A stretch of DNA of 17,753 nucleotides from JALOAD01 sp023228995 [NCBI: Candidatus Muiribacterium halophilum] (lineage in GTDB: Bacteria; Muiribacteriota; Muiribacteriia; Muiribacteriales). Below the pieces are notes generated by a model. It was not told the DNA's origin. It searched no databases and saw only the letters and a list, made by a program, of their open reading frames with translations. Every line of letters begins with the position of its first letter. The first letter of the stretch is position 1. Location of the stretch: positions 25,579-43,331 of the forward strand of contig JALOAD010000029.1 in the NCBI GenBank assembly GCA_023228995.1, given 5' to 3'. The translations under genes were made by a program, and so were the position numbers. This document shows positions 1 through 8,657 of the stretch, piece after piece.

Positions 1-121
1 ATCAATTTTAATATCTATGTATGATGCTATTAAAATACAAATAATTAGTATAGTAATAAAACAGCAAATTGAGTATATATTTCCTTTAAAATCATATTAT
101 ATATGATATTTTTATGATATG

Positions 122-155
122 CAAATATACAACATTTTTATCATTATCTAAAATA
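122..155 (-). promoter_or_regulatory. Probable leftward Bacteroidota-type promoter
   Basis: Read on the minus strand, a -7 element TATATTTG lies at 129-122. It is preceded, after a 19-bp spacer, by TTTTA starting at position 149, one mismatch from the TTTTG -33 element. The 12-mer CAAATATACAAC (plus strand, 122-133) recurs exactly at 17277-17288, where it forms the better promoter of the helicase-methyltransferase gene. A gene to the left would be transcribed from here. A hydrophobic minus frame is open over 1-96 but has no ATG, GTG or TTG inside the window, so no CDS is called. Confidence 0.5.
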
Positions 156-203
156 AATAACAGACAATATTTTTTAATATATACATTAAAACATATTTAA
201 GTG

Positions 204-3200
204 ATGCTAAAATATCCAATGGATCCAAATATTAGAGATAAAAAATCATATTTTAACTGGAATAATGATATTATACCTTCTCGGATAAATACAAATACTG
301 ATAAAATAATAACAAAACCAAGATTAATAAATAAATCAGACCTTTTGAAAAACTTAAATAACTTAAATATAGTTAGCTCAGATCCACATATAGTTATATC
401 TAATAATACTCCAAAAACATATAGCCCTAAATTACTTAATTATATAGAACCATATATTATTAATAATAAAACAAAGACTCTTTTTTATACTGAGGTTAAT
501 ACAAATTTAGTAGTTGGTGATAAAGTTTTTATTATAAATGGCACTTATGATAATAATGAATTAATTAAAATAGATAAGTATAAAAAAGGTATAGATGGTT
601 ATAAAGTCTTATACATTGATAAATGTAAAATAGTATTAGATATTGATTATACTTCAATTTTACCTAATATTATACCAACCAATGTAACTAATGTTTATGT
701 TATAAATACTGAAGAGGATTTTATACATGCTAATAGAGAAATAACTACAAAAAATGGAGTTCTCGAAAATAAATATTCTGAAAATACAAGTAATATAATA
801 TATATTCCTAATAATATAAACTATACTAATATTAAGCTATGGGATAATTGTGATTCAATTAATATTACCACTGGTTTTTATATAAAAAGAGATAGAACAT
901 GGGTTGATATTAGTTCTAATTTTGACTCTGGTTCAATGAATATAATATATACACATGGTGATTTTATTCATAAAACGAAATCATATAAAAATAATTTTTA
1001 TTATAAATACATTGATAATGAATGGGTTATAGATATTTTAAGTACACCAGCATATATAACTAAAAGTAATTTTAGAAATGGTAAATTCAAAGGTGAATGG
1101 AATGGTGGAATTTTTGGGCAATATGAAAGTCAATTAGAATGGGATAATGCAACCTGGAATAATGGTACTTTTCTCAATAGTATATGGAATGATGGTTTAA
1201 TGAATAGTATTAATTCATCAACTTTTAGTTATTATTCATATTTAGAAAATGGTAAAGTATATCAGAAACAAAATACAATTAATAATGCTGGTAGGGGTTA
1301 TAATTTTATAATAGATTCAACTATATTAAAATCAAATATAATTAATGGATCATTTTATAATAATGTATTTGGGCAATATTCTACCTTTTCAAATATTGAA
1401 AATTATTTAATTGGAGCTACTTCAAGTTTTGATGTTATTGGAAAAGGTTATTTTAATAATTGTAAATTCACCAATTCTTACATTAATAATTCTGAATTAA
1501 AACATACATATTGCAATAATTCAAAAATCGAGTATAGTAAATCAATTAATTCATATTATGATAATAGTCTTATGGATAATTCTATTTATAATAGTGATGA
1601 TATTATTAAAATATTAAAATATAGCACACAATCATATAACGAAGATACAATTTACATATATAAATTCTACATATCAGAAAATAGTTATAGAAGATTAAAA
1701 AGAAATGATGCTTTTTATATAAAAGGATTATTAATAAATGATTCTAAAGAGATGCTCAATTTCTTTGATAAAAAATTCAAGATTAGTGCTTATAGTGAAT
1801 ATTTAGAAAATAATTTCCACTTAACTGGAAATAAAAATGCATTTGATTTCACAGTAACTCTATCTACACCAGAAGATAATAAACACATATTAGATTCTAT
1901 TGGTGAAGAAAATCCATATAATTTACATTCAATTGATATATGGGTAAGTAGAGATAGTATAAAGGGATATGCTAATATTGAGTTATATAATAATATTGAT
2001 ATAACTAATGCATATATATTAGATTCTGATTATAATTCTGGTTTAATTATTAATAGTGATTGGAATAGTGGATCACACATTGAGGGTAATTCTGATAATA
2101 ATATCACAAAACCTACATTAAATGGTGGTTTTTATAATATGTATATACAAGATAACTTAGTATTTGCTACAAATAATTATAATTATTACCAAAGTGAATT
2201 AGAGTTATCCAACATAGGGGATATAGTATATTTAGAAAGTATAGATTACAATGGAACAAGATTACCAGATACTTATAAAGTTATTAATAATACTAATAAT
2301 CTATTTATATTAGAACCAGTTGGAACATATAGTTTAGTAGATTATTCTGGTGATTTCAAAACTAATAATGCTTTCAATAGATATGGATATCTTAAAAGAT
2401 TAAAAATAGATAAAACTAATATAAAATCTGGATTTTTTAGAAGAGCTTATATCTCAAATTCATTAATACAAAATAATGATTATAACTCATATGATAAAGA
2501 TTTTAATGATTTACAAAAAATTAGAAGTTTAGTTATTTCAGATTCAATATTTAGTAACAATTCAAATATTTTATCAAATGCAATCTATACTAATTGTTTT
2601 ATATTAGGTGGAACAGATTTATGGAATGGTGGTATATTATATAATTCTCTATGGAATGGTGGTACTTTTTCTAATGGTATAGTTCGTGAATCAAGTTGGA
2701 TCAATGGGGTATTTAATAATGGTGAATTTTATAATAATAAAACTTTCAATGGTGTATCCTCTGTTTATGTACCTTATTATTATTCTAATAATATAAAATC
2801 ATATCATATAGAGGGAACTGCTTCAGATAATAACTATAATAATAGATATTCTTGGAGAGATGGTATATTTAATAATGGGGAATTTAATAAAAGTGATTGG
2901 GAAAATGGTACTTTTTCAAGTACTTTTATTCACTCAAAGTTCTATAATGGTTATATAAATAATGCTATAATAGGTGATAACAATACACCTACTTCTGATA
3001 CACACATATATAATGCTATTATAGAAAATTCTAAAGTAAATAATGCTACTATATTTTCAATAGATACTAGTTATGATAAAATAACTCCACAAACAATTAA
3101 TTGGAATAATGGAGTATTTAATAATGGAGTATTTGGTAGTGATACTACACAAAATATAGACAACATAGCTATCTGGGAAGATGGAACTTTCAATGGTGGA

Positions 3201-4223
3201 CAATTTATATCAAATGGTAAATGGAAAAATGGTGAATTTAATGGTGGTGATTTTATATCTGCATATGGTTGGACTTTATCTTCTACACAATCAATAGATT
3301 ATAGTTGGGAGAATGGTAAATTTAATAATGGTACTTTTGGTAATGGAAATGGTTTAACAAATTCTACTTGGTTCACTGGTGAATTTAATGGTGGTATTTT
3401 CAAAGGTCGTGTTTGGAATAATGGTATATTTACTATGGGTGAATTTCAAGGTAGTGGTAATAATCCAGTTGATGGATTAACTTGCTCTAATGCTAGTGAT
3501 TTTGTAGATAGTTATACATATAGTTATTTTGGTAAATGGAATGATGGTATATTTACAGCTATTAAGGATAAATTTATTTTAGATGAAAAAACATATACAA
3601 CACCAATTAAATCAAATATAACTGAATGGAAACAAGAACATAAGAGAGCTATAATTAAAAATGCATTATGGAAAAATGGAACTTTTGATCATACAAATGG
3701 TGAAATGAGAAATTCTGTTTGGTTAGATGGTACATTTAAGAATGGTTATTTTAATTCAAGTGTATTTAACCCATATGTTAAAAGGAATGGGTCAACTTTT
3801 TCAAGTTTTAATACAAATGATACTTGTATATGGAAAAATGGAACATTAAATGATAGTGATTTTTATATATCAAAATGGGAAAATGGAGAATTTATAACTG
3901 GAACAGCATGTGGTATGATTTGGCAAAATGGAATATCAAATTATATGAATGCTTTCAATATTTTCTGGGAAAAAGGAATCTGGAGAAATGGTAATTGGTA
4001 TGGATCCCCTTTTGAATATAATAATGAAATATCAGATGATTTTAATAAAGCTATTATAGATCGTGGTATTGAATGGAGTGGTACACAATCAGCACATATT
4101 TGGAATATATTCCAAATACCTATATTATCTGCAACCAATTCAACTGTATATGCAACAGCAACATCATCAATTATACATGGTCGTAGTGGAATTGGAATTG
4201 GAATTGGATTTGGTATAATATAA
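204..4223 (+). CDS. Giant repeat-rich virion/adhesin-type protein
   Basis: A protein of about 1339 residues, probably a phage structural or host-binding protein such as a tail fibre or surface appendage; this role is inferred from size, repeats and the similar neighbour downstream. GTG at 201 is followed directly by ATG at 204, taken as the start; ATG at 219 is an alternative. There is no signal peptide. Residues about 94-150 and 665-710 are beta-rich modules with a GD.V pattern. Residues about 415-470 read as canonical pentapeptide repeats (NCKFT NSYIN NSELK and on). From about 290 onward, and densely from 800 to 1270, five-residue units x-N-G-x-[F/W] recur (NNGVF, NGGEF, ENGKF), often led by Trp, suggesting a right-handed beta-helix. 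The C-terminus is Gly/Ile-rich (GIGIGIG). The next gene starts 26 bases downstream and shares the repeats. The exact virion position is unknown. Confidence 0.8.
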   Translation: MLKYPMDPNIRDKKSYFNWNNDIIPSRINTNTDKIITKPRLINKSDLLKNLNNLNIVSSDPHIVISNNTPKTYSPKLLNYIEPYIINNKTKTLFYTEVNTNLVVGDKVFIINGTYDNNELIKIDKYKKGIDGYKVLYIDKCKIVLDIDYTSILPNIIPTNVTNVYVINTEEDFIHANREITTKNGVLENKYSENTSNIIYIPNNINYTNIKLWDNCDSINITTGFYIKRDRTWVDISSNFDSGSMNIIYTHGDFIHKTKSYKNNFYYKYIDNEWVIDILSTPAYITKSNFRNGKFKGEWNGGIFGQYESQLEWDNATWNNGTFLNSIWNDGLMNSINSSTFSYYSYLENGKVYQKQNTINNAGRGYNFIIDSTILKSNIINGSFYNNVFGQYSTFSNIENYLIGATSSFDVIGKGYFNNCKFTNSYINNSELKHTYCNNSKIEYSKSINSYYDNSLMDNSIYNSDDIIKILKYSTQSYNEDTIYIYKFYISENSYRRLKRNDAFYIKGLLINDSKEMLNFFDKKFKISAYSEYLENNFHLTGNKNAFDFTVTLSTPEDNKHILDSIGEENPYNLHSIDIWVSRDSIKGYANIELYNNIDITNAYILDSDYNSGLIINSDWNSGSHIEGNSDNNITKPTLNGGFYNMYIQDNLVFATNNYNYYQSELELSNIGDIVYLESIDYNGTRLPDTYKVINNTNNLFILEPVGTYSLVDYSGDFKTNNAFNRYGYLKRLKIDKTNIKSGFFRRAYISNSLIQNNDYNSYDKDFNDLQKIRSLVISDSIFSNNSNILSNAIYTNCFILGGTDLWNGGILYNSLWNGGTFSNGIVRESSWINGVFNNGEFYNNKTFNGVSSVYVPYYYSNNIKSYHIEGTASDNNYNNRYSWRDGIFNNGEFNKSDWENGTFSSTFIHSKFYNGYINNAIIGDNNTPTSDTHIYNAIIENSKVNNATIFSIDTSYDKITPQTINWNNGVFNNGVFGSDTTQNIDNIAIWEDGTFNGGQFISNGKWKNGEFNGGDFISAYGWTLSSTQSIDYSWENGKFNNGTFGNGNGLTNSTWFTGEFNGGIFKGRVWNNGIFTMGEFQGSGNNPVDGLTCSNASDFVDSYTYSYFGKWNDGIFTAIKDKFILDEKTYTTPIKSNITEWKQEHKRAIIKNALWKNGTFDHTNGEMRNSVWLDGTFKNGYFNSSVFNPYVKRNGSTFSSFNTNDTCIWKNGTLNDSDFYISKWENGEFITGTACGMIWQNGISNYMNAFNIFWEKGIWRNGNWYGSPFEYNNEISDDFNKAIIDRGIEWSGTQSAHIWNIFQIPILSATNSTVYATATSSIIHGRSGIGIGIGFGII
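4186..4210 (+). repeat. GGAATT hexamer microsatellite
   Basis: Between three and four tandem copies of GGAATT lie just before the stop codon of the 1339-aa gene and encode alternating Gly-Ile. The unit is 6 nt, so copy-number change would keep the reading frame and alter only the length of the Gly-Ile tail. Confidence 0.6.
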
Positions 4224-4249
4224 TTAAAGATAAAAATAATATATAATAA

Positions 4250-7200
4250 ATGATAGGGTGGAATTCAAGTAGTACAAAAATTAGTGGTGTTATACCTAAA
4301 TATGAATTGGATTGGATAATTAAAGATAATGTAATTCAAATAGCAACTCATAGTTATATTGTAAATGAAGAGTTATATAATTTATCTTATGTAGATGCTC
4401 CAATTATATGGGAATCAACTAAATCATATCAAATGATTACTACTATATATGGTACTTGTTCAGGAACTACTTCTGCATCTTTTTCAGTAAGTCCTAGTTG
4501 GAATGATAAATTAATTTACCCAATTGGTTTAACTACAAGTATTAATTCAGGATTAACTCATACATTTTATCATTATTCTACTCCTACTTCTAATAAAATT
4601 GATGATGTTTATTGTAATTATCAAGCAAATGGTACTTTCAGTTATATGGGTAGGGGGATTGTATCATTGGATACATATATTATGGATTTTGATATAAATG
4701 GTTATGCATATTATAAAATAAATGGTGAGGAAGCAACATATAATATAAATAATGGATTGGGATGGTATTATAATAATAATACATATTATTGGTATGATAT
4801 GATTGGTTTAACTACAAGTGGTGGACTATATCCAGTTGGTGGAGTAATAAATAATAAAACATCTAATTTTGGTTATAGATTAAATAATTTCATATATAAA
4901 CATATACCACACACTTTTTATAATTTATCATTTAATTATTTTAATAATAGTACATTACCAATTAAAATATATACTTCAAAAACTCTAAATTTTGAAATAC
5001 CTACTGAGAATGAATTGATTAATAATATATTATCAGTACCTTCTAATGCTATATTAATAGGTAGTCTAACTGGTTCTATGGGCACTACTGTTACTGCTAC
5101 ATTCTATGGATTAAGGGGTAATCAATATTTATATTTTGTAGGACCTTATTTAGGTATGACTGCATCAACAGCAAGTTGTTTAGCTTCAATATCTAATATA
5201 ACCATAGATGGTGGTTATCATATTGGTAATAATGATTTATATAATATTGATGATAGTTATACAGCCATTGGATTAACTGGAGCAACTTATTCTTCAATAA
5301 TTGGTAATGGCAATACAATAATTGGTGATATTTCATCATTGGATTATATTAAATCTAAAATTGGTAATGGTGCTTTCTTATCTGGAATATGGGAAAATGG
5401 TGTATGGAATAATGGTTGGAGAGAAGATACTGATGTTAAAGATTTTTATGATATTAGATTAGCCTTTCCTTATAATAATACCAATAGATGGAGAGTGGAA
5501 ATAACAGGACCAAATAGTTCTTTATCTAATTTTAATATAAATGATAGAATATCAATTGGTAATATAATATCAATAGATATTAATGAAAATAGAAAAACTA
5601 TTAAAAATTATTTTACAATTATAAATAAAACAGATGATAGTATAATAGTTGAGTTTGATTGTGATTTTCCAATTAGAAGAATTGAAAAAGATTCAATTTA
5701 TCATAGAATTAGTATAACTCGTAATATATGGTTATCTGGTGCCTTTTTCAATGGGTATTTCTCAGGTGTGTGGAATTATGGTTTATTTAAGGGATATCCT
5801 ATGAATACAGAAATGTATAATACACATTGGATAGATGGTATATTTGATGGTGGTCACTTCAAATCTGATAAATATAATGATATGAGATTTAAGACAATAT
5901 ATATACAAAATGATCAAAATGGTAATTTTATATCTAAATTAGGACTTACTTTTTCTAATATACACAATTTAACAGTAGGTGATGTCATTATATTAGATAT
6001 GGATGATAAAACAATAAATAGTGAATATGATGGTGAATGTAAAATTGATTATATATTAGATTCTTATCAAGTAGTAACTAATATTAATTTTGGTCAAGTT
6101 TCTACTAATGAATTAGGTACTGCTTCACTCAATTTATCAAAAGGACTTATACAAAAAGCAGATTTCAATTCTAATAATATATCAAATACTACTTCATTAC
6201 AATCTAGTAGTACTGATGCTGTTTTTATGTATAATTCATGGATGGATGTAAATTACAACAATCATAGTGCAGTAAATATAGGTAAATTAAATACTATTAA
6301 TAAATATGATATTAATATATCATATTCTGAAAATAACCTATATGGTTATCCTACTAATGATATATTAGAAACTAATTCAAGATTTAGGGATAGTTATTCA
6401 AATACTATAAGAAATTATAAATTAGGAAATAAATATAAATTATATCAAAATTTTATAGGGGATTCTGGTATTTTTACCAATTATTTTGATGCTACTACTG
6501 AAGGAACTAAGAGTTTTTTAGAACAAGGTTGGACTTATTCTAATATAGATATGGGTAGTGTGACTTTTAGTAGAACTATTGGAGATGAATATGTAGATAT
6601 AATAGATTTTAAGGGAGAAGAACTTAAGATAGAGGCAAATGATAAAGGTGGTGTATTAAATTTAACAACACCTTCAATAGATGTTAATAATAGATCCACT
6701 TCAGATATTGAAAAAATGAGATATTCTGTAGTAATGTTTGATTTATTAGCAACTGAAAATATAACAGATTACCCTAATAATTCTTATTATAGCCCTAAAA
6801 TACATTTTAATAACTTAAATATGAAGAAAATAATACAATCCAGATCAGAGGATAAAGTTTTTTCATATTTACCAATTAATAAAAATATAGAACATACTTC
6901 AACTCCAAATAAAAGAAAAATAGAATATTTTTATAATAAAACTAATTTATCGATGAACTTTAGAGGTGGTGTAAATGAAACTTCTACATATATAATAGAC
7001 AATTTATCATTTTATGAAGTTGATATGATACCATTTTTCCAATATTTTACAGATGTTAATATAAATAAATCTATTCAAGTGCCATATGTTGGTATATCAC
7101 CATTAATTGATTATTCTAATGTGAATTATAATTTCATTAATAGTATATCAATTGGTATAGATAGTATTAAAATCATAAATACAAATAATATAGAAAGTGG

Positions 7201-7258
7201 TCAAGGTGTGGGTATAAATACTGTTTCAGCTGATGTTATGTTTAAGTTTAAGTTTTGA
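4250..7258 (+). CDS. Large virion/adhesin-type protein, partner of the upstream giant gene
   Basis: A 1002-residue protein, probably a phage surface or tail structural component. Its family is not recognised; the role is inferred. The first 330 residues are rich in Tyr, Asn, Thr, Gly and Ser, as in beta-structured fibre proteins. Residues about 370-390 (NGAF LSGIW ENGVW NNGWR) and about 495-545 carry the same five-residue Gly/aromatic repeats as the upstream protein, with far fewer copies. Two beta-rich modules of the same style as upstream lie near 410-475 and 545-615. Residues about 700-1000 form a repeat-free domain of unknown type, ending in a Phe/Lys tail (KFKF). ATG at 4250 follows an A/T-rich gap of 26 bases with no promoter, so the two genes are probably co-transcribed. 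Transcription ends at the palindromic terminator that begins one base after its stop. Confidence 0.78.
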   Translation: MIGWNSSSTKISGVIPKYELDWIIKDNVIQIATHSYIVNEELYNLSYVDAPIIWESTKSYQMITTIYGTCSGTTSASFSVSPSWNDKLIYPIGLTTSINSGLTHTFYHYSTPTSNKIDDVYCNYQANGTFSYMGRGIVSLDTYIMDFDINGYAYYKINGEEATYNINNGLGWYYNNNTYYWYDMIGLTTSGGLYPVGGVINNKTSNFGYRLNNFIYKHIPHTFYNLSFNYFNNSTLPIKIYTSKTLNFEIPTENELINNILSVPSNAILIGSLTGSMGTTVTATFYGLRGNQYLYFVGPYLGMTASTASCLASISNITIDGGYHIGNNDLYNIDDSYTAIGLTGATYSSIIGNGNTIIGDISSLDYIKSKIGNGAFLSGIWENGVWNNGWREDTDVKDFYDIRLAFPYNNTNRWRVEITGPNSSLSNFNINDRISIGNIISIDINENRKTIKNYFTIINKTDDSIIVEFDCDFPIRRIEKDSIYHRISITRNIWLSGAFFNGYFSGVWNYGLFKGYPMNTEMYNTHWIDGIFDGGHFKSDKYNDMRFKTIYIQNDQNGNFISKLGLTFSNIHNLTVGDVIILDMDDKTINSEYDGECKIDYILDSYQVVTNINFGQVSTNELGTASLNLSKGLIQKADFNSNNISNTTSLQSSSTDAVFMYNSWMDVNYNNHSAVNIGKLNTINKYDINISYSENNLYGYPTNDILETNSRFRDSYSNTIRNYKLGNKYKLYQNFIGDSGIFTNYFDATTEGTKSFLEQGWTYSNIDMGSVTFSRTIGDEYVDIIDFKGEELKIEANDKGGVLNLTTPSIDVNNRSTSDIEKMRYSVVMFDLLATENITDYPNNSYYSPKIHFNNLNMKKIIQSRSEDKVFSYLPINKNIEHTSTPNKRKIEYFYNKTNLSMNFRGGVNETSTYIIDNLSFYEVDMIPFFQYFTDVNINKSIQVPYVGISPLIDYSNVNYNFINSISIGIDSIKIINTNNIESGQGVGINTVSADVMFKFKF

Positions 7259-7290
7259 AAAAAATGAGTGAATTAATTCACTCATTTTTT
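7259..7290. terminator. Bidirectional palindromic terminator
   Basis: A perfect 32-bp palindrome (A6 TGAGTGAATT, then its reverse complement ending in T6; centre 7274/7275) lies between convergent genes. It gives a stem flanked by A6 and T6, so it reads as an intrinsic terminator from both sides. It starts immediately after the TGA of the 1002-aa gene, and the TGA of the DnaJ-like gene (7284-7282) lies inside the right arm. Confidence 0.88.
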
Positions 7291-7998
7291 CCTTATAAAT
7301 AAACTTCCAATTTTACCACATATATTTTTAGAGATATGTCCCATAGCCTCAATTTTAGTTAATTCACCAATTAATTTAATATTAGATAATTTTTGTTTCC
7401 CTAATATTCTTTTTTCACCTTTACATACTTTACAAGGGGTTATTCCAATTTTGCCTTTACCATGACAAAAAGAGCATGTTTCTCCTTTATAATCTTTACC
7501 AGTTCCATCACAAAAATCACATCCATCATCACCTTCAATTATTTTAGTAATGTTTCCATGTTCATCTCTAAATATAATTTTAGCAGATAAATCTTTACCT
7601 GTTCCATCACAAGCCTTACATTTTACCCATCTTTCATATTCAACAGTACCATCAAAATTATCATCTACATTAATATAGATATCATCTACATCATTTCTCT
7701 TGAATTTTTCATAGTTTGATTTGGTGCTTTTATAATCATAATCAATATTAATATTATATAGTTCATTAAATTCACTATATGAAGAACCATATTTACTTTT
7801 AAGATCATATTCTCTTTTTTTATCTGAACCCAATATAGAATATGCCTCTACTATATCAGTAAATATTTTAGGATTAGATTCTTTATTTTTATCAGGATGA
7901 TATATTTTGGATAGGTTATAATAAGCTTTTTTTATTTCTTTCTCAGTACTATTTTTAGTAATTCCTAATATAGTGTAATAATCTTTAGTTAGATTCAT
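7282..7998 (-). CDS. DnaJ-like co-chaperone with shortened C-terminus
   Basis: A type I J-domain protein of 238 residues, expected to stimulate the ATPase of a host or phage Hsp70 (DnaK). Residues 1-70 are the J domain with the essential HPD motif at 34-36. No clear Gly/Phe-rich linker follows; residues 70-110 are Tyr/Asn/Asp-rich instead. Four zinc-binding Cys pairs follow: C127/C130, C160/C163, C175/C178 and C189/C192, with CxxCxGxG form in the first three. Cellular DnaJ is about 375 residues and continues into a full second C-terminal substrate-binding domain. Here the protein stops soon after the zinc fingers, with a short stretch (GH near 220, GKIGSLFI) resembling the end of the first C-terminal domain. 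It is the last of three overlapping genes; its ATG lies inside the preceding gene (14-base overlap). Substrate unknown; a role in virion protein folding is possible. Confidence 0.88.
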   Translation of the reverse strand: MNLTKDYYTILGITKNSTEKEIKKAYYNLSKIYHPDKNKESNPKIFTDIVEAYSILGSDKKREYDLKSKYGSSYSEFNELYNINIDYDYKSTKSNYEKFKRNDVDDIYINVDDNFDGTVEYERWVKCKACDGTGKDLSAKIIFRDEHGNITKIIEGDDGCDFCDGTGKDYKGETCSFCHGKGKIGITPCKVCKGEKRILGKQKLSNIKLIGELTKIEAMGHISKNICGKIGSLFIRKK

Positions 7999-8203
7999 CT
8001 ATTATAAAATTTATTTTTTTAAGTTCATATATGATATCTTCTTTTGTATGATTACTCATTAAGATTTCACATATATTTTGTGCTAATTCGCCATGAATAG
8101 ATAAACAATCAGGTTTGTTTATTAATCTATAAATATAATCATAACCTTTTAATCTTGCATTTTCTAATATTTCAATGTCTATATATCTTCTATGGAAACT
8201 CAT
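7985..8203 (-). CDS. Small protein of unknown function, upstream of the DnaJ-like gene
   Basis: A 72-residue protein with no recognised family. It is mixed charged, without membrane segments or Cys pairs, and predicted largely helical, with a C-terminal helix rich in Lys/Ile/Glu. Its ATG overlaps the TGA of the preceding gene in an ATGA arrangement (8200-8203), and its 3' end overlaps the DnaJ-like gene by 14 bases. Translational coupling of all three genes is therefore likely. The tight packing suggests a shared process with the co-chaperone, but nothing in the sequence states which. Confidence 0.7.
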   Translation of the reverse strand: MSFHRRYIDIEILENARLKGYDYIYRLINKPDCLSIHGELAQNICEILMSNHTKEDIIYELKKINFIIDESN

Positions 8204-8565
8204 TCTTCTAATAGATTTTTTATTTTATTATTTCTAATTATTTGTTTGTATGTAAAATCTTTATCAATAGATAATAATTTTAAGTCATTATAATAATAAT
8301 ATATTTTTAATACAATACTAGTATCTTGCACCTCATAATAAAATTGTCCTTCAACATAACATTTTTCAAAGAAAAAAGTATTATATTTATAAGTTATTGC
8401 TAAATTTTTTAAGTTTTTGGAAAATAACTTATTTATTAAAGTATTATTCATATGAGGTAGTAATCTAATTTCAAGCATATTTCTATCATCATTGCCCATA
8501 TTATTATAAATATCATATTTATATGCACTTAAAACAACTTCATTATCTAATATAAAATCCAACAT
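8200..8565 (-). CDS. Protein of unknown function, first gene of the DnaJ-like operon
   Basis: A 121-residue protein, not recognised. Tyr- and Asn-rich, with alternating hydrophobic stretches (near residues 80-95, a run of Tyr, Leu and Ile) suggesting a mixed alpha/beta fold; no signal peptide or transmembrane helix. ATG at 8565 follows an A/T-rich leader. The 92-base divergent intergenic region holds no minus-strand match to the TAnnTTTG promoter, so the promoter of this operon is not identified. The stop overlaps the next start by four bases. Confidence 0.68.
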   Translation of the reverse strand: MLDFILDNEVVLSAYKYDIYNNMGNDDRNMLEIRLLPHMNNTLINKLFSKNLKNLAITYKYNTFFFEKCYVEGQFYYEVQDTSIVLKIYYYYNDLKLLSIDKDFTYKQIIRNNKIKNLLEE

Positions 8566-8607
8566 ATAGATTATATTATATAAACATCAAAAGTTTTTAT
8601 CAATTTA

Positions 8608-8639
8608 TTTTGTCATTATAAAAATAATATGTATCTTTG
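8608..8639 (+). promoter_or_regulatory. Bacteroidota -33/-7 promoter
   Basis: TTTTG at 8608-8612, a 19-bp spacer, then TATCTTTG at 8632-8639. This matches the Bacteroidota sigma-ABfr consensus (TTTG, 19-21 bp, TAnnTTTG) exactly. The first ATG of the plus-strand operon with a long frame is at 8658, giving a leader of roughly a dozen bases. It should drive the membrane protein, dCMP deaminase and acidic protein genes. Confidence 0.82.
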
Positions 8640-8657
8640 CAAAATAAAAATGAATAG

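Noticed and set aside
1-96. Open hydrophobic minus-strand frame running off the left edge behind the 122-155 promoter
   Set aside because: It looks like a membrane segment, but the stop at 97-99 leaves no ATG, GTG or TTG inside the window. Too short to call.
145-165. TAAAATAAATAA as a T4-like late promoter for the giant structural gene
   Set aside because: It differs from TATAAATA, and such strings are common by chance in sequence this AT-rich. No second example in a matching position was seen.
3941-4138. Minus-strand open frame of 65 codons
   Set aside because: Lies wholly within the 1339-aa gene, whose repeats continue through it; low-complexity shadow.
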